Shown piece by piece: positions 10,251 through 21,184 of a stretch of 64,000 bases of DNA. The notes beneath the pieces were generated by a model. That model was not told the origin of the DNA and did not search any database. It was given only the letters and a program-made list of their open reading frames with translations. The DNA lies in contig NC_133390.1 of assembly GCF_047511655.1 (NCBI RefSeq), positions 159,399,583-159,463,582 of the forward strand, given 5' to 3'. The DNA is from Castor canadensis. Lineage: Eukaryota > Chordata > Mammalia > Rodentia > Castoridae. Position 1 is the first letter of the stretch, and each line of letters begins with the position of its first letter. The translations under genes were made by a program, and so were the position numbers.

Positions 10251-11140
10251 ATGTTTTAAAAGGCATTTTTAAAAATCCAAACAAAAATAAAGTTTACATA
10301 ATATCTACAACTGCATATAAACAAATAACAAAATAAAAATAAGGGTTGGGGGCATTACTTAACAGAGAATACCTGCCTAGCAAGTTTGTGATCCTAAGTT
10401 CAAACCAATACCACCAAAAATAAATAATAAATAAATACATTTAAAATACAAAAGATTACTAAAAACATGTTTTGTGGTGGGACTAGGGTTTGAACTCAGG
10501 GATTCTCCCTTGCAAGGCAGAAGCTCTACCACTTGAGCTACATCTCCAGTCCATTTTATTCTAGTTATTTTGGAGATGGGGATCTTGAAAATTATTTGCA
10601 GAGGCTGGCCTCAAACCTCAGTCCTCCTGACCTCAGCCTCCTAAATAGCTAGGGTTATAGGTATAAGCGTCCAGCTTATTAAAAACATTTTAAATAAAAA
10701 ATTAAATACAAATAATGTTTTGAAGGTTTTATTTTAAAAACAAAAAAAATCCAAAATAAAACCAAAAAAAGGACAAAACCAAAAAATTAAAAACATTTTA
10801 CAAAAGGATAGCGTTAGGGTTTATTCTGAGATACAATTAATAAAATATGGTAAAACATAAAAAAGCATAAAGAAGTAACATTCTCTGGGTAAAAAGGTTT
10901 TTAAATGGTGAAATAATAAGGTTTTGCCTTAAAGTAAAAATATGTTCCAAAATAAACAAATAAGGACAAAATCAGGAGGGTGAGTGCGTGTCACAAAAGG
11001 ATTGTGGTAGGGCTTAAAATAATATATAATTAACTTTTAAAAAGCCCAATACAGTCTTAATAAGTTTATAAAAGACTGTAAAAACTTCCCCTCAAACCCA
11101 ATAAAGCTGAGACACAAAAAAGTGTTGTCAATCTCTTTGA
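10250..11140 (+). repeat. A-rich stretch with a degenerate duplication of about 190 bp
   Basis: A- and T-rich DNA with many AATAAA-like words. The marker caaaaggat + (t/g)agggtt/ctt occurs at about 10801 and again at about 10993. Each copy is preceded by ccaaaataaa and aggacaaaa and followed by a caattaa/taattaa word. A composite SINE (10472-10675) interrupts the first part. No coding potential seen. Confidence 0.45.
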
Positions 11141-13550
11141 GAACCTCCACTCTCCTCTTTGGGGGCATATTCTTTTTATTTTATTTTATTTTTTTTTCTT
11201 GGTAGCACTGGGGTTTGAACTCAGGGCCTCACACTTATCAACTGACATTTAAAATATTTAATGACATAAACATACATTCTTAAATAATATAGTTTAGTCT
11301 TGCTCTTTTTTTAAACATTAAATTATTATTCTTTTTAAATTGACTGTACTGTTTCTAGGGTAGTGGTTCTCAAACTTTTTGGTCTCAGGACTCTTTTACA
11401 CCCTTAAAAAGTATTGGAGATTCCAGAGCTTTTGTTTATGTAGATTGCATGTACTGATAATTACTATTATATGAATCAAAAAGCTAAAAATGTTAAAATC
11501 CTGAGGAATAAAAATTACTTATTTATTCAGTTAAAATAACAAGATTAGGTTGATGGAGTGACTCAAACCGTAAGAGCACCTGCCTAGCAAGCATGAGGCC
11601 TTGAGCTCAAACCCCAGTGCTGCCCAAAATAAATAAATAACAAGAGTAAGCCCATTACCTGTTACAATATTTTTGTGAAATATAAGTATATTCTCCAAAA
11701 CAAAAAACTTAGAAAAGCGGCATTGCTTTGTTTTTTTTTGCAAATGTATAATTTGAAATGATTAATCTTTTGGATCTTGTTTGTTTGGCGGTACTGGAGT
11801 TTGAACTCAGGGCCTCACATTTGCTGGGCAGGCAGGCACTTTATCACTTGAGTCACTCCACCACCCCTATTTTTGTGTTGGATATTTTCAAGATAGCGTC
11901 TTGTGAACTATTTGCTCAGGGCTGGCTTTGAACTGAGATCCTCCTGATCTCTGCTTCCTAAGTAGTTAGGATTACAGGTGTGAGCCACTGGCGCCTGGCT
12001 ACACGTCCCCCTTTTGACAAATAGGGACACTGGAACCCAAATGAGTTCATAGTCAAACAAGAAATGGGGAGGGGTATAGGGTGGGGGAAGACAGGTTTAG
12101 ACCAGAATTCTTAGTTTGTAGTGCCTTGGCCTTCTTCTCCTTCTCTCCTCTTGGAGTCTGTGGAATCTAATCAAGCAACAGGTTAATGTCACCTCTCTGG
12201 AGCCTGGCACTGGGCTGGATGGAACACAGCTTAATGGGCTGTCCCTGTGCCTCCATCCCTCTAGAACTGCCACATCCACATCCTAACATTCTGAGGAAGG
12301 TGATATGACATAAAGAATATTGGGCTAGAGAGCAGGATTTTGGAATTCTAATCTGCCATGCGTGACGTGATCTCAGGGAAGTACCTTCCCCTCTCTGCAC
12401 CTGTTTGCCTCCCTGTGGGATTTGTGCAGGATGCCCTGCATTGCTTTTCCAAGTGGAGTTCTGAATCAGAATTATGCATGCAGCTGTTAAAAATATGTGT
12501 TCTACCAGCTCCAGTGGCTCACACCTGTAATCTTAGCTATATGGGAGGCTGAGTGAGATTGGGAGGATGGAGGTTCGAGGCCAGGCTGGGCAAGTAGTTT
12601 GAGAGACCCCCCATCTCCAAAATAACAAGACTCAATGTCCCTGTCTGTCATCTGGCTTTTTTTCTTATTTTTATTTATGAATGTATATAATTATTTTTTT
12701 AGACAGGATCTCACTATGTAGCTCAGGTTGGTCTTGAAGTCAAGCTCCTCCTGCCTCAGTCTCCTGAGAGCTAAGAGCTGGGATTACAGACTTGAACCAT
12801 TATGCCCATCTAAGAACCTGAATTTTTCACTTTTTTTTTTCTTTTCTTTCCTTCCTTCCTTCCTTTTTCCTTTCTTTCTTTTATTTTTTTTCTTTTGGTG
12901 ATACTGTTCTTTAAACTCAGGGCCCCTTGCATACTAGGTGGGCATTCTACCATTTGAGCCACGCCCCAGGACTTTTTTGCCTTAGTTATGTTTCCAACAG
13001 TGTCTCTGATTTTTTGCCCAGGTCTGCCTCAGACGGTGATCCTTCTACTTACAATCTTCCTCCTAGCTAGGAACACAGATACCCTCCACCATGCCCAGCT
13101 TATTGATAGAGATGAGGTCTCACTAACTTTTTGCCCAGGCTGGCCCTGAACCATGATCCTCCCAACATCTGCCTCTGAAGTGACTGAGGTAACTAACAGC
13201 CTCTGCGCTTGGCCTAAGAACCTGAATTTCTGTAAGCTGCACTGTTGCACAGCAATTTAGGAACCTCTGATTTCTTGGAGGTGACTATCTGTGATTCCTC
13301 ATTACTTTCTCAGGGCTCAGGTGTGTGATATAGTGAGGTGTGGGTAAAATGACTTGTAGTTGTGGAATTCGCACCCCACAGACCCTGAGAAGTCATGGGT
13401 CTGGGGGAGAGACTCACAGATCCTGAGGCCAGAATTCTCTAGGATAACAGGAGACTAGGATAACAGGAGAAGGCTGAACGGTTTACAGGGCAAAAGGGAT
13501 TGGACGTTTATTTAGAAGTACCCTGAGTGATGCTCTGCTCCTTCATAGTA

Positions 13551-13740
13551 CTCTTTTTTTGCAAATATTTGAGCACCTTTCTAGATGCTGGAGGATACAG
13601 TAGCGAACAAAACCAGCACAAACGCCCATCCTCATAAAATTTACATTCTAGTGAGCATGATAGACAATAACGAAGTAAATCAGAAAAATTTATAGCACGT
13701 TAGTGTCAAATGCAGAGGAAAAAACACCAGGTAAGCGGGA
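13551..13740 (+). repeat. Ancient mammalian-wide repeat (MIR/L2 type)
   Basis: Recognisable decayed text: aaatatttgagcacctttct, agatgctggaggatacagta, gcgaacaaaaccagc, atttacattctagtgagcat. Located directly upstream of the SPAG4 promoter. Confidence 0.5.
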
Positions 13741-13839
13741 TGGAAATTGATTTACGCTAAGTACAATTTTAGACAGCGTGCCCTGGGAGTGCTGTGATAT
13801 CACTGCTTGCTTCTATGGTCGGAAAGCATAAAGCACTAC

Positions 13840-14091
13840 CATGGCTCCCAGTGACGTCACGTCCAGCTCTGTGACGCGCGGTCAGGACGTGCAGGGGAGG
13901 CCAGGGTCTCCTCTGGGACGTCAGTAGCCGGGCCCAGATACAGTGGGGAGAGCTGAGTCCAACCGCTGGGCCCGCCGGCTCACCCAGGGTCCGTGGGCGT
14001 CCCGGCGGCGCGCAGCGGCGGAGGGAGGGCCGAGGGCCTTGGCGGCTGTGACAGCGACTTTGGCGTCCGTGAGGGGCGGCCCCAGGTCAGG
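13840..14091 (+). promoter_or_regulatory. SPAG4: SPAG4 promoter/5'UTR with CRE and HRE-like cores
   Basis: CpG-rich DNA immediately before the SPAG4 ATG. A perfect palindromic cAMP response element (TGACGTCA) lies at 13852-13859, about 230 bp before the ATG, and a near-CRE (gacgtcag) lies around 13917-13925. HRE cores (ACGTG in either orientation) lie at 13858-13862 and about 13886-13890. No TATA box is obvious. SPAG4 is known as a testis-expressed and hypoxia-responsive gene, which fits CREM/CREB and HIF sites. Their use here is inference. Confidence 0.6.
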
Positions 14092-15782
14092 ATGCGGCGG
14101 AGCCCCCGCCCAGGCTCGACCGCGACCCCGCACAAGCACACGCCCAACTTCTACAGCGACAACAGCAATAGCTCACAGAGCGCGATTGTGGGGAACAGCG
14201 GCGGGCACCGCTCGGCTGGGCCGGGGCCCGTGGAGCCCGAAGGAAGAAGGGCCCGGGGCTCGAGCTTCGGCGAGCCCGCCCTGAGCCCAGGAGTGCCCGG
14301 AGGAGACACATGTGCCGGAAGCTCTCGGCAGAAGCGGGCACCTCGGAGCCACAAGGGGCAGACCGCCTGTGGCGCGGCAACCGTGAGGGGCGGGGCCTCG
14401 GGTGCGGGCGGGGTCGAAGCCGGGGAAGAGAGGGAGGGGGCGGGCCTTTTGGGCGGGGCCTGGAGTGGAACGGGAATGAGATTGGGCACGGAGGTGAGGA
14501 GGACAATAAATGTGATCCTTAAGAGGCGGGGCCTCGCTGTGATGGATAGTCTGGGAAGAGGCGGGGAAACTCCTATGATTGGGCACCACTGAGGAGACGC
14601 CTCAGTGTTGGCGTGAGTGGCTGCCTGGGAAAGGGGGATGCACCAAGACTTCCGGTGGGGGCGGGAGCTTTCTGTTTCTGGTGCAGTGGGAGCCTGGGAT
14701 AGGGTTGCAGGTAGAGTAAAACCTGTCTGAGAGGCTGCCCAGTTTGTCTGGCGGCCTGGCCTCAGGGGGAAGAATGGGCCTGCAGTACACAAGGCCCTAA
14801 TGGAGCCCTTGGGCTCCCATAGAACTGGCTGGGCCACCCGTAGTCTCTGAGGAGCAGCAGCTCAACCTTCTCTCCACTCTGGATCTGGGACAGGAGATGC
14901 CGACCCCGCGGGTGTCCAAGAGCTTCCTGAGTAAGAGCCAAGCCAGCCCCAACCCCTCTGTCATTCAGCTCGGAACTTTGGTTCTCCTGTATGAGTCCTT
15001 GGCCCTTTCTCTGAGACTCAGGTCTGAGTGTCCAGCCCTTCCCTGGTTCTCAGCTCGCTCTCCAAGCCCACCCTATCCTCCTGAGCCCCAAGCCCTGTCC
15101 TTGGCCCCTTCTGAACCTGGATCACCGCGCTCTGGGAGCCGGCCCTCGTGGATTGTCCGGTCTGAGCCGGCTCTCCTCTCCCCAGGCCTCCTCTTCCAGG
15201 TGCTCAGCGTGTTGTTATCCCTGGTAGGAGACGCGCTGGTCAGTGTGTACAGGTCAGAGGGAGGGACGGGGGCGACCCAGGGCTGCTCTTTAGCAGGGGA
15301 GGGGATCAGGGCCGGCCCGTCTGAGGCTTAAGCAGATTCAGATCTGGTTGAGTCTGTTCGGAGCTGCGTCTAGGACCCTGGGGTCGGGGCTTGGGGCTGA
15401 GGAAGAGCCTTGGGGCCTCAGCCTCCCTCCGATTCCTTAGGGAGGTCTGCTCCGTCCGCTTTTTGTTTACGGCTGTGTCGCTGCTGAGCATCTTTCTGGC
15501 AGGTAAGAGGTGGAGATTCCCTGAGGCCCCAGCTCTGGGTGTTAGCCCCCAAATCCAGCTCATTCCCTCAGCCCACTCGGCCCCTTCGGAGAAGTCTAGT
15601 TCCCCGTCCGTCTCCCACCGTCTTCCCTGGACTCAGCCACTTAGGCCGACTGCTCTCCTTACTGTCTGTCCCTTTATGCCAAGGAAACCTCTTCCTGTCC
15701 TCTCCCTTCCTCTGAGACCCCCCCCCCTCTTTCTCCAGCACTCTGGTGGGGGCTCCTGTACCTGATCCCTCCTTTGGAGAAT
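14092..15782 (+). CDS. SPAG4: SPAG4 exons 1-5: nucleoplasmic region and membrane segments
   Basis: Exon 1 codes HKHTPNFYSDNSNSSQS and a Gly/Arg-rich tract. It ends with a weak GTGCGG donor at 14402, while a stronger-looking GTGAGG at 14383 would lead to a stop seven codons into exon 2. Exon 2 gives EEQQLNLLSTLDLGQEM and SKSFL. Exon 3 (LLFQVLSVLLSLVGDALVSV) and exons 4-5 (RFLFTAVSLLSIFLA, then LWWGLLYLIPPLEN) are hydrophobic, the latter being the likely transmembrane helix. Intron 1 is full of GC boxes (gggcgggg) up to about 14620. Confidence 0.92.
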
Positions 15783-18137
15783 GTAAGCCGGGGAGTCTGT
15801 CCTGGGGAGGGTGGAAGTTGTGGGGTTCTCTGGTTACTGGAGATGCAATGCTGCAGGCTAATCTTAAGGAAGCCCTGGGCACAGATTTATTTCTCAGGGG
15901 GTGGGCCCAGAGGTGCCTGAGGGTCTCTGACAGGCTGTGATCCTGGGGTGTGAGGGAATCAGGGAAGTTCCGGGAGTGGGGGCAATTCTTAGAAAGGAGG
16001 CCCTTTGTATCTGGCTGCCCCAGACAGAAGGGGGAGAAGGGGGCGCGGAGCTGCATGGCCCTGATTTGTCCATCCTTCTCCCAACAGGAACCTAAGGAGA
16101 TGCTGACTCTAAGGTGAAAGGGCACCTGGGATGGGAGTTGGGTGGCTCAAAGGTGCTTGTGTGGGGGCCCAAGGGAGGGGTGCAGGGGGACAGGGACCCA
16201 ACCCCATGGTGCCAACCTCCTTCCTCCAGCGAGTACCACGAGCGCGTGCGCTCCCAGGGGCAGCAGCTGCAGCAGCTCCAGGCGGAACTGGATAAGTTGA
16301 ACAAGGAGGTGTCCAGTGTTCGCGCAGTCCACAGCGAGGTAAGCCCCGCGCGCATGTGCACTTCTCCCAGTCTTGGGGCTCCTTGGAAATCCCAGGAAAT
16401 TCGGTCCTGGGATTCAACTTCCACCCCAGGTCCCTACTGAGAGGTAAACCCGCCCATCTGTAAACCCGCCCTCAAGCTCCGCCTTTGCTGGTCCGCCCTT
16501 TCCCCCAACCTCCCTGCAGAGAGTGGCCAAGCTCGTGTTCCAGAGGCTAAATGAGGACTTCGTGCGGAAACCCGACTATGCTCTGAGCTCAGTGGGTAAG
16601 ACCCAGAGACACTCAGAGACAAGACATAGACCCTCCTCCAGCTGTTGGTAAGGCCTGGGGCCTCTGAGCATTATTCTCCCTTTTCTAGGAGCCTCCATCG
16701 ACCTAGAAAAGACATCCCACGACTACGAGGACACAAACACTGCCTACTTCTGGAATCGCTTCAGTTTCTGGAACTACGCGCGCCCGCCTTCTGTCATTCT
16801 GGAAGTGGGTCCGGAACCAGGATCTGGGATGGGACCAAGGGGCAAGGGCTAGGGAAAAGACCCGAATGAGCTCGGTGGAGGCTGGACCTGGCTGAGATAA
16901 GGGCGTGGCCCACGTGAAGCTCCTGCCAAATCCAGCTGGTTTGAACTGGAGACCTGACAGGGCTGCCAGCTAGGCACTGGGCATCATCTGACTCAGCAGA
17001 TATGAGGGCTAGGGCAGCAGTCGCCTTGTTTTGTTTCGAGACAGGGTCTTGTTAGATAGCAAAACTCGCGATTCTCCTGCCCCAAATTATGAGTATCCAT
17101 GGCATCTGATTGTCCCTCACTCTTCCTCTACTTCTGCCCGCAGCCAGATGTGTTCCCTGGAAATTGCTGGGCTTTTGAGGGTGACCAGGGCCAGGTGGTG
17201 ATCCGACTACCAGGTCGTGTACAGCTGAGCGACATCACCCTGCAGCACCCGCCGCCCAGTGTGGCACATACAGGGGGAGCCAACAGTGCCCCCCGCGACT
17301 TCGCAGTCTTTGTGAGTGGGGCTGAGGGCAAGAGGTGGGTGGGGGAGTGTTTAGTGGCCAGTTATGAGAACTAGTCCCAATATGTGTCTTTGGTTACTCA
17401 TCTAGAAACTTGACTACCACTTGCCTCCCAGAGCCACTGTAGGTTATAAATAACCATAACAACTATATCCAAGTTATATTTAGGTAAGGCTTATTGAGTC
17501 CTTTCTCTGTGCCAAGTGCTTTACATGCATTATTTCACTGCATCCACTTAACAACCAATGAAATATTACCTCCCTCTGTACATCTGAGGAAGGTAAGGCT
17601 CTGAAAGGACACATTACCTGCTCAAGGGCACACAGCTAATGACATATTCCACACTACAATTCTACCATCAGAACATGCACAAGAGCACACCTACCGCTAT
17701 AGAAGATCATGGACAAGGTTGTTTTATCTCCCCTCTGCCTGTGCCTCACTATACCTCCATTCATTCTTCACCTACCAGGGCCTCCAGGCTGATGATGAGA
17801 CTGAAGTTTTCTTGGGGAAGTTCACCTTTGATGTGCAGAAATCTGAGATTCAGACTTTCCACCTACAGGTGTGTTTGTTTCTGGGGTTAAAGGTGCTAAG
17901 GCAGTGGGGCTTTGAGAGACAACTGGTGAGGGCAGCCTTGGGAGATCAGTTCTTCGCATGATCCATTTGTCTCTCCAGAATGACCCTCCGTCTGCCTTCC
18001 CCAAGGTGAAGATCCAGATTCTAAGCAACTGGGGTCACCCACGTTTCACATGCTTGTATCGAGTCCGTGCCCATGGTGTGCGGACCTCAGAGGGGGAAGG
18101 GGACAGGGCCACAGGGGCTACTGGGGGGCCCCATTAA
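14092..18137 (+). CDS. SPAG4: SPAG4 (SUN4), SUN-domain nuclear envelope protein, complete
   Basis: Twelve coding exons: 14092-14401, 14823-14930, 15186-15252, 15441-15502, 15739-15782, 16088-16113, 16230-16338, 16520-16595, 16689-16804, 17144-17311, 17779-17868 and 17979-18137. The sum is 1335 bp = 444 residues plus TAA (human about 437). The start is the in-frame ATG opening MRRSPRPGS. The N-terminal nucleoplasmic part is disordered and basic. Hydrophobic segments lie at about 139-161 and 168-192, a coiled coil at about 207-265 and the SUN domain at about 268-430. SUN proteins bind KASH peptides of nesprins across the perinuclear space; SPAG4 works in spermatid head/manchette organisation. 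All junctions are GT/AG and phases agree. Confidence 0.96.
16088..18137 (+). CDS. SPAG4: SPAG4 exons 6-12: coiled coil and SUN domain
   Basis: Exon 7 (16230-16338) is a heptad-like segment (YHERVRSQGQQLQQLQAELD). Exon 8 gives VAKLVFQRLNEDFVRKPDYA and exon 9 gives GASIDLEKTSHDY and FWNRFSFWNYARPPSVIL, the SUN entry. Exon 10 carries PDVFPGNCWAFEGDQGQVVI and LSDITLQHPPPSV. Exon 11 carries ETEVFLGKFTFDV. Exon 12 carries VKIQILSNWGHPRFTCLYRV and ends GGPH. Cys in GNCWAF and in RFTCLY are conserved in the family. Intron 10 (17312-17778) contains a MIR. Confidence 0.93.
17465..17640 (+). repeat. MIR element in SPAG4 intron 10
   Basis: Good MIR text: ctctgtgccaagtgctttac, attatttcactg, acatctgaggaaggtaaggc, acctgctcaagggcacacag, then ctaatgac. 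Sense orientation relative to SPAG4. Confidence 0.7.
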
Positions 18138-18138
18138 A
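18133..18138 (+). terminator. SPAG4: SPAG4 poly(A) signal ATTAAA overlapping the stop codon
   Basis: The CAT TAA end of the coding region is followed by A, so ATTAAA is formed by the last His codon, the stop and one further base. A GT/T-rich stretch (tgctgatggttggaat) follows within 10-25 nt. No AATAAA occurs in the next 150 bp, so an extremely short 3'UTR is likely (inference). Confidence 0.55.
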
Positions 18139-18319
18139 CATGCTGATGGTTGGAATATAATTGAGCTCTGTACTGAAGGAAGTTGGATCAATGCTGGGAA
18201 GTGCTTTGTTGGAGATAGATCTGGCTGCTTAAGGCATATGCCTGTGTATCCTCTTTTTCGTGGAGAAACTCAAGATAAATATAGTAGCAGCAGTAGGCTA
18301 CCATATGCATGAGACAGTG

Positions 18320-18460
18320 AAGCAGACATTATACAAGTTACTCAAGAATCCTTAAAACCACAGAGAAGGAAATTGCTTAGGTCAGAAAACTTGTTCAAAG
18401 TTGTGCAGCCAGTGAAACAAGTCCCAGGGCTGTCTTCCTCCAAGAGCCAAACACTTCAAC
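18320..18460 (+). repeat. Decayed MIR-like fragment downstream of SPAG4
   Basis: Contains cattatacaagttactcaag, cagagaaggaaattgcttag and gttgtgcagccagtg, recalling the MIR core. Low identity. Confidence 0.35.
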
Positions 18461-21081
18461 TGCAGAGATGCCGGGCAGCTGAAGCCATGCTTTTGCTCAA
18501 TGTCCACCCCCAATGGCTGGGAAAGTCCCCAACTTTTGCTAGGTGCAAGTAGAGGGAACTATATCTTCAGACTATCACTAGAAAACTAAGGAGGCAGGAT
18601 ACAGTGGCTCAGGCCTGTAATGCTAGCTACTCTGGAGGTAAAGATTGGGAAGACAGAGGGAGGTTTGAAGCCACCCTGACAGAATGTCCCTGAGGCCCCA
18701 TCTCAACCAATAGCTGGGCAGGGCATTGGTTACTTTCACCCTAGCTTCAAGGGAAGCGTAAATAGGAAGATCACAGTCCAGGTGGGCTGAGGTATAAAAG
18801 CAAGACCCTAACTGGAAAAATAACAAATGCAAAAAAATGGCTGAGAGTGTGGCTCCAGTGGTATAGCGCCTGCCTAGCAAGCATGAGGCCCTGAGTTCAA
18901 AACCCAGTATCAACAACAACAAAAAAAGTACAAAATAAAAAAAAAAAAACTAAGAAGGAGGTATGGAGAGGCTGGTGGAGTGGCTCAAATGGTAGCATGC
19001 CTACCTAGCAAATGTGAGGCTACCACCATCATTACCACCAAAACACACACACATATACACATGAAAAACAAAATTAAGGAGACTTGAGAATCGCTAGGAA
19101 GCATCTGAGTTACAGAGTTGCTACAGGCCTGGTAGCCCTTACACAGGTTGTCTTTAAGCTATACATGGCATAGGTCATCTAGTGTTCACCAGTCCCTGCC
19201 CTCAAGGAGCCAGGGGGAAGAAGATGCTTCAGGAATCAGGATAATTCATTTACAGATACAAGAATTTTACTCTAAAGGTCAAAAGTGGAACTGGAGTTGG
19301 GCGTGGTGGGATTACACTTGCTGAGGCAGGAGGATCTTGACTACCAGGCCAGGCTAGACTATATAATGAGACACTGTTAAAAAAAAAAAATGGTGGACTG
19401 GAGAAAAAACAAAAATAAAACATGGAGCCTAAGGGTAGAAAAAAGAGACTAGCATGAACAAAGAAACATGCAATATCTGTCGTAGTGTGTCTGTGATTTG
19501 GAAGAACATACAGACTTATCAACACTTCCTTAAGAAGTAGAACTAAAAGTGTCTAACACTTTTAGAATTTATCCATCTGTTTAAACTTAGGTGATACTTT
19601 GTTTTTAAACATTTTTATTAGCATATGTTAGTTGCAAAGAGGGGTTTCATTCTGACATTAACATACATACTTAAGACTGTACCTTGGTTAGATTCACCCC
19701 CTCCATTTTCTCATCCCACTGCCAAGAGATACCATATTTTGTAATTTGAAAACAAAAGAGTAAGACACTACACCAACTATTCTCAAATCCTAATGTGAGG
19801 GGTTGGAGATAAGGTAGAGTGCTTGCCTAGCATGCAGGAGGCCTTGGGTTTGATCTCTAGTACCACAAAAGAAAAATGAAACATACAAATAAACCCATAA
19901 ATTAAGAAATAGAACTAGGGCTACGTGTATAGCTCAGTAGGACAGCACATGCTTGCCTAGCATGCAGGAAGCCCTGGTATTAATCCCCAGAACCAAAAAA
20001 GAAAAAGAAGGAAGGAGAATATGAACTGGAAGGCAGTTTGACAACAGGAACCAAAAGGGTTAAAATTTTATGCTCTTTAACATAGCAATTCTGTTTCTAA
20101 GGATGCATCTGAATACACATACACATTTAAAGATAAATAATATGTATTTAAAATATTGTATTTAAATATAATATGTATTTAAAGATAAATGATAAATATA
20201 ATACTTATATTTGTCATGTCCTTTATAAAGAAAACTGGAAATACAGTGTCCAAGTAGATGCTTATTCAGGATGGTACAGAGTGCTTTTCTAGTATGCATG
20301 AAGCTTTGGATTCAATCCCTGACACCATAATAATGATATGATAATGATAATAATAAATTAACAATAACAATAATCATAATCATCACCATCAGCCAAATAG
20401 AAATCATAATTTGAGGGAATGTTTAATGTCATAGAAAGCAATTAATGATATATAGATATAACTTTTTTTATGTTTTAATTTTTTTTGTGGTACTGGGGTT
20501 TGAACTCAGGGCCTATATCTTGAGCCCTTTTTTGTGAAGTGTTTTTTTCAAGATAGGGTCTCTCGAACTATTTGCCCGGGCTGGCTTTGAACTGTGATCC
20601 TCCGATCTCTTGCCTCCTTGGTAGCTAGGATTACAGGTATGAGCCATTGCCAAGTTAGGGGCTGGAGGAGTGGCTCAAGTGGTTCAAGTTTGAACTCAGG
20701 GCCTTGTGCTTGCTAGGCAGGCACTGTACCACTTGAGCTATGCCCCCAGCCCTATAGAGGGCAATTTGTGGCATCAAAGTTTAAAAATACTATTTGAGTT
20801 GGGCGATGGTGGCTCACAACTGTAATCCTAGCTACTTTGGAGGCTGAAAACAGGAAGGATTGTGGGCTCATGCCTGTAATCAAAGCTACTCAGGAGGCAG
20901 AGATCAGGAGGATTATGGTTTGAAGCCTGCCCAAGGCAAATAGACCCTATCTCTAAAAAACCCATCACAAAACAGGGCCAGTGGAGTGGCTTAAGTGGTA
21001 GAGCACTTGGCTAGCAAACCTAGCAAGCATGAGGCCTCTGAGGTCAAGCCCCAGTATTGCCTCCCCCACCAGAAAAAACGA

Positions 21082-21184
21082 GAGCTCTTTGCAGTAGCAC
21101 ATATACTAAAATTAGAATGATACAGAGAAGGTTAGCATGGCCCTTGCATAAGGATGGCATGCAAATTTGTGAAGTGTTCCATAT
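21082..21184 (+). pseudogene. U6 snRNA retropseudogene
   Basis: Near full-length match to U6: agcacatatactaaaatt, gatacagagaaggttagcat, ggcccttgcataaggatg, gcatgcaaatttgtgaagtg, ttccatat. It differs from functional U6 by a shortened 5' stem (gctctttgcagt in place of gctcgcttcggc) and several CpG-type changes. An A-rich tail replaces the T-run terminator. It lies between two SINEs and has no visible PSE/TATA promoter, so it is very likely a dead retrocopy. Confidence 0.88.

Larger units (their letters stand above)
8257..13215. repeat. FER1L4-SPAG4 intergenic spacer: SINE cluster
   Basis: No gene seen. SINEs on the plus strand lie near 8257-8345 (B1-like), 8994-9108 (B1-like), 10345-10430 (ID-like), 11541-11632 (ID-like) and 12506-12625 (B1-like). 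On the minus strand they lie near 8463-8550 (ID-like), 10472-10675 (composite), 11170-11240 (fragment), 11781-12001 (composite), 12690-12812 (B1-like) and 12888-13215 (two B1/ID parts). A pyrimidine microsatellite (cttccttccttcc) lies near 12840-12890. A decayed MIR-like patch covers about 12305-12420. The remainder is a probable LTR and A-rich DNA, listed separately. Confidence 0.75.

Noticed and set aside
14087-14837. Long minus-strand frames (139-228 codons) opposite SPAG4 exons 1-2
   Set aside because: High-GC DNA with few stops; Ser/Pro/Arg-rich nonsense without motif or conservation, antisense to known exons.
15568-16125. Minus-strand 185-codon frame over SPAG4 introns 4-5
   Set aside because: No motif, crosses SPAG4 exon 5, no splice or promoter support.
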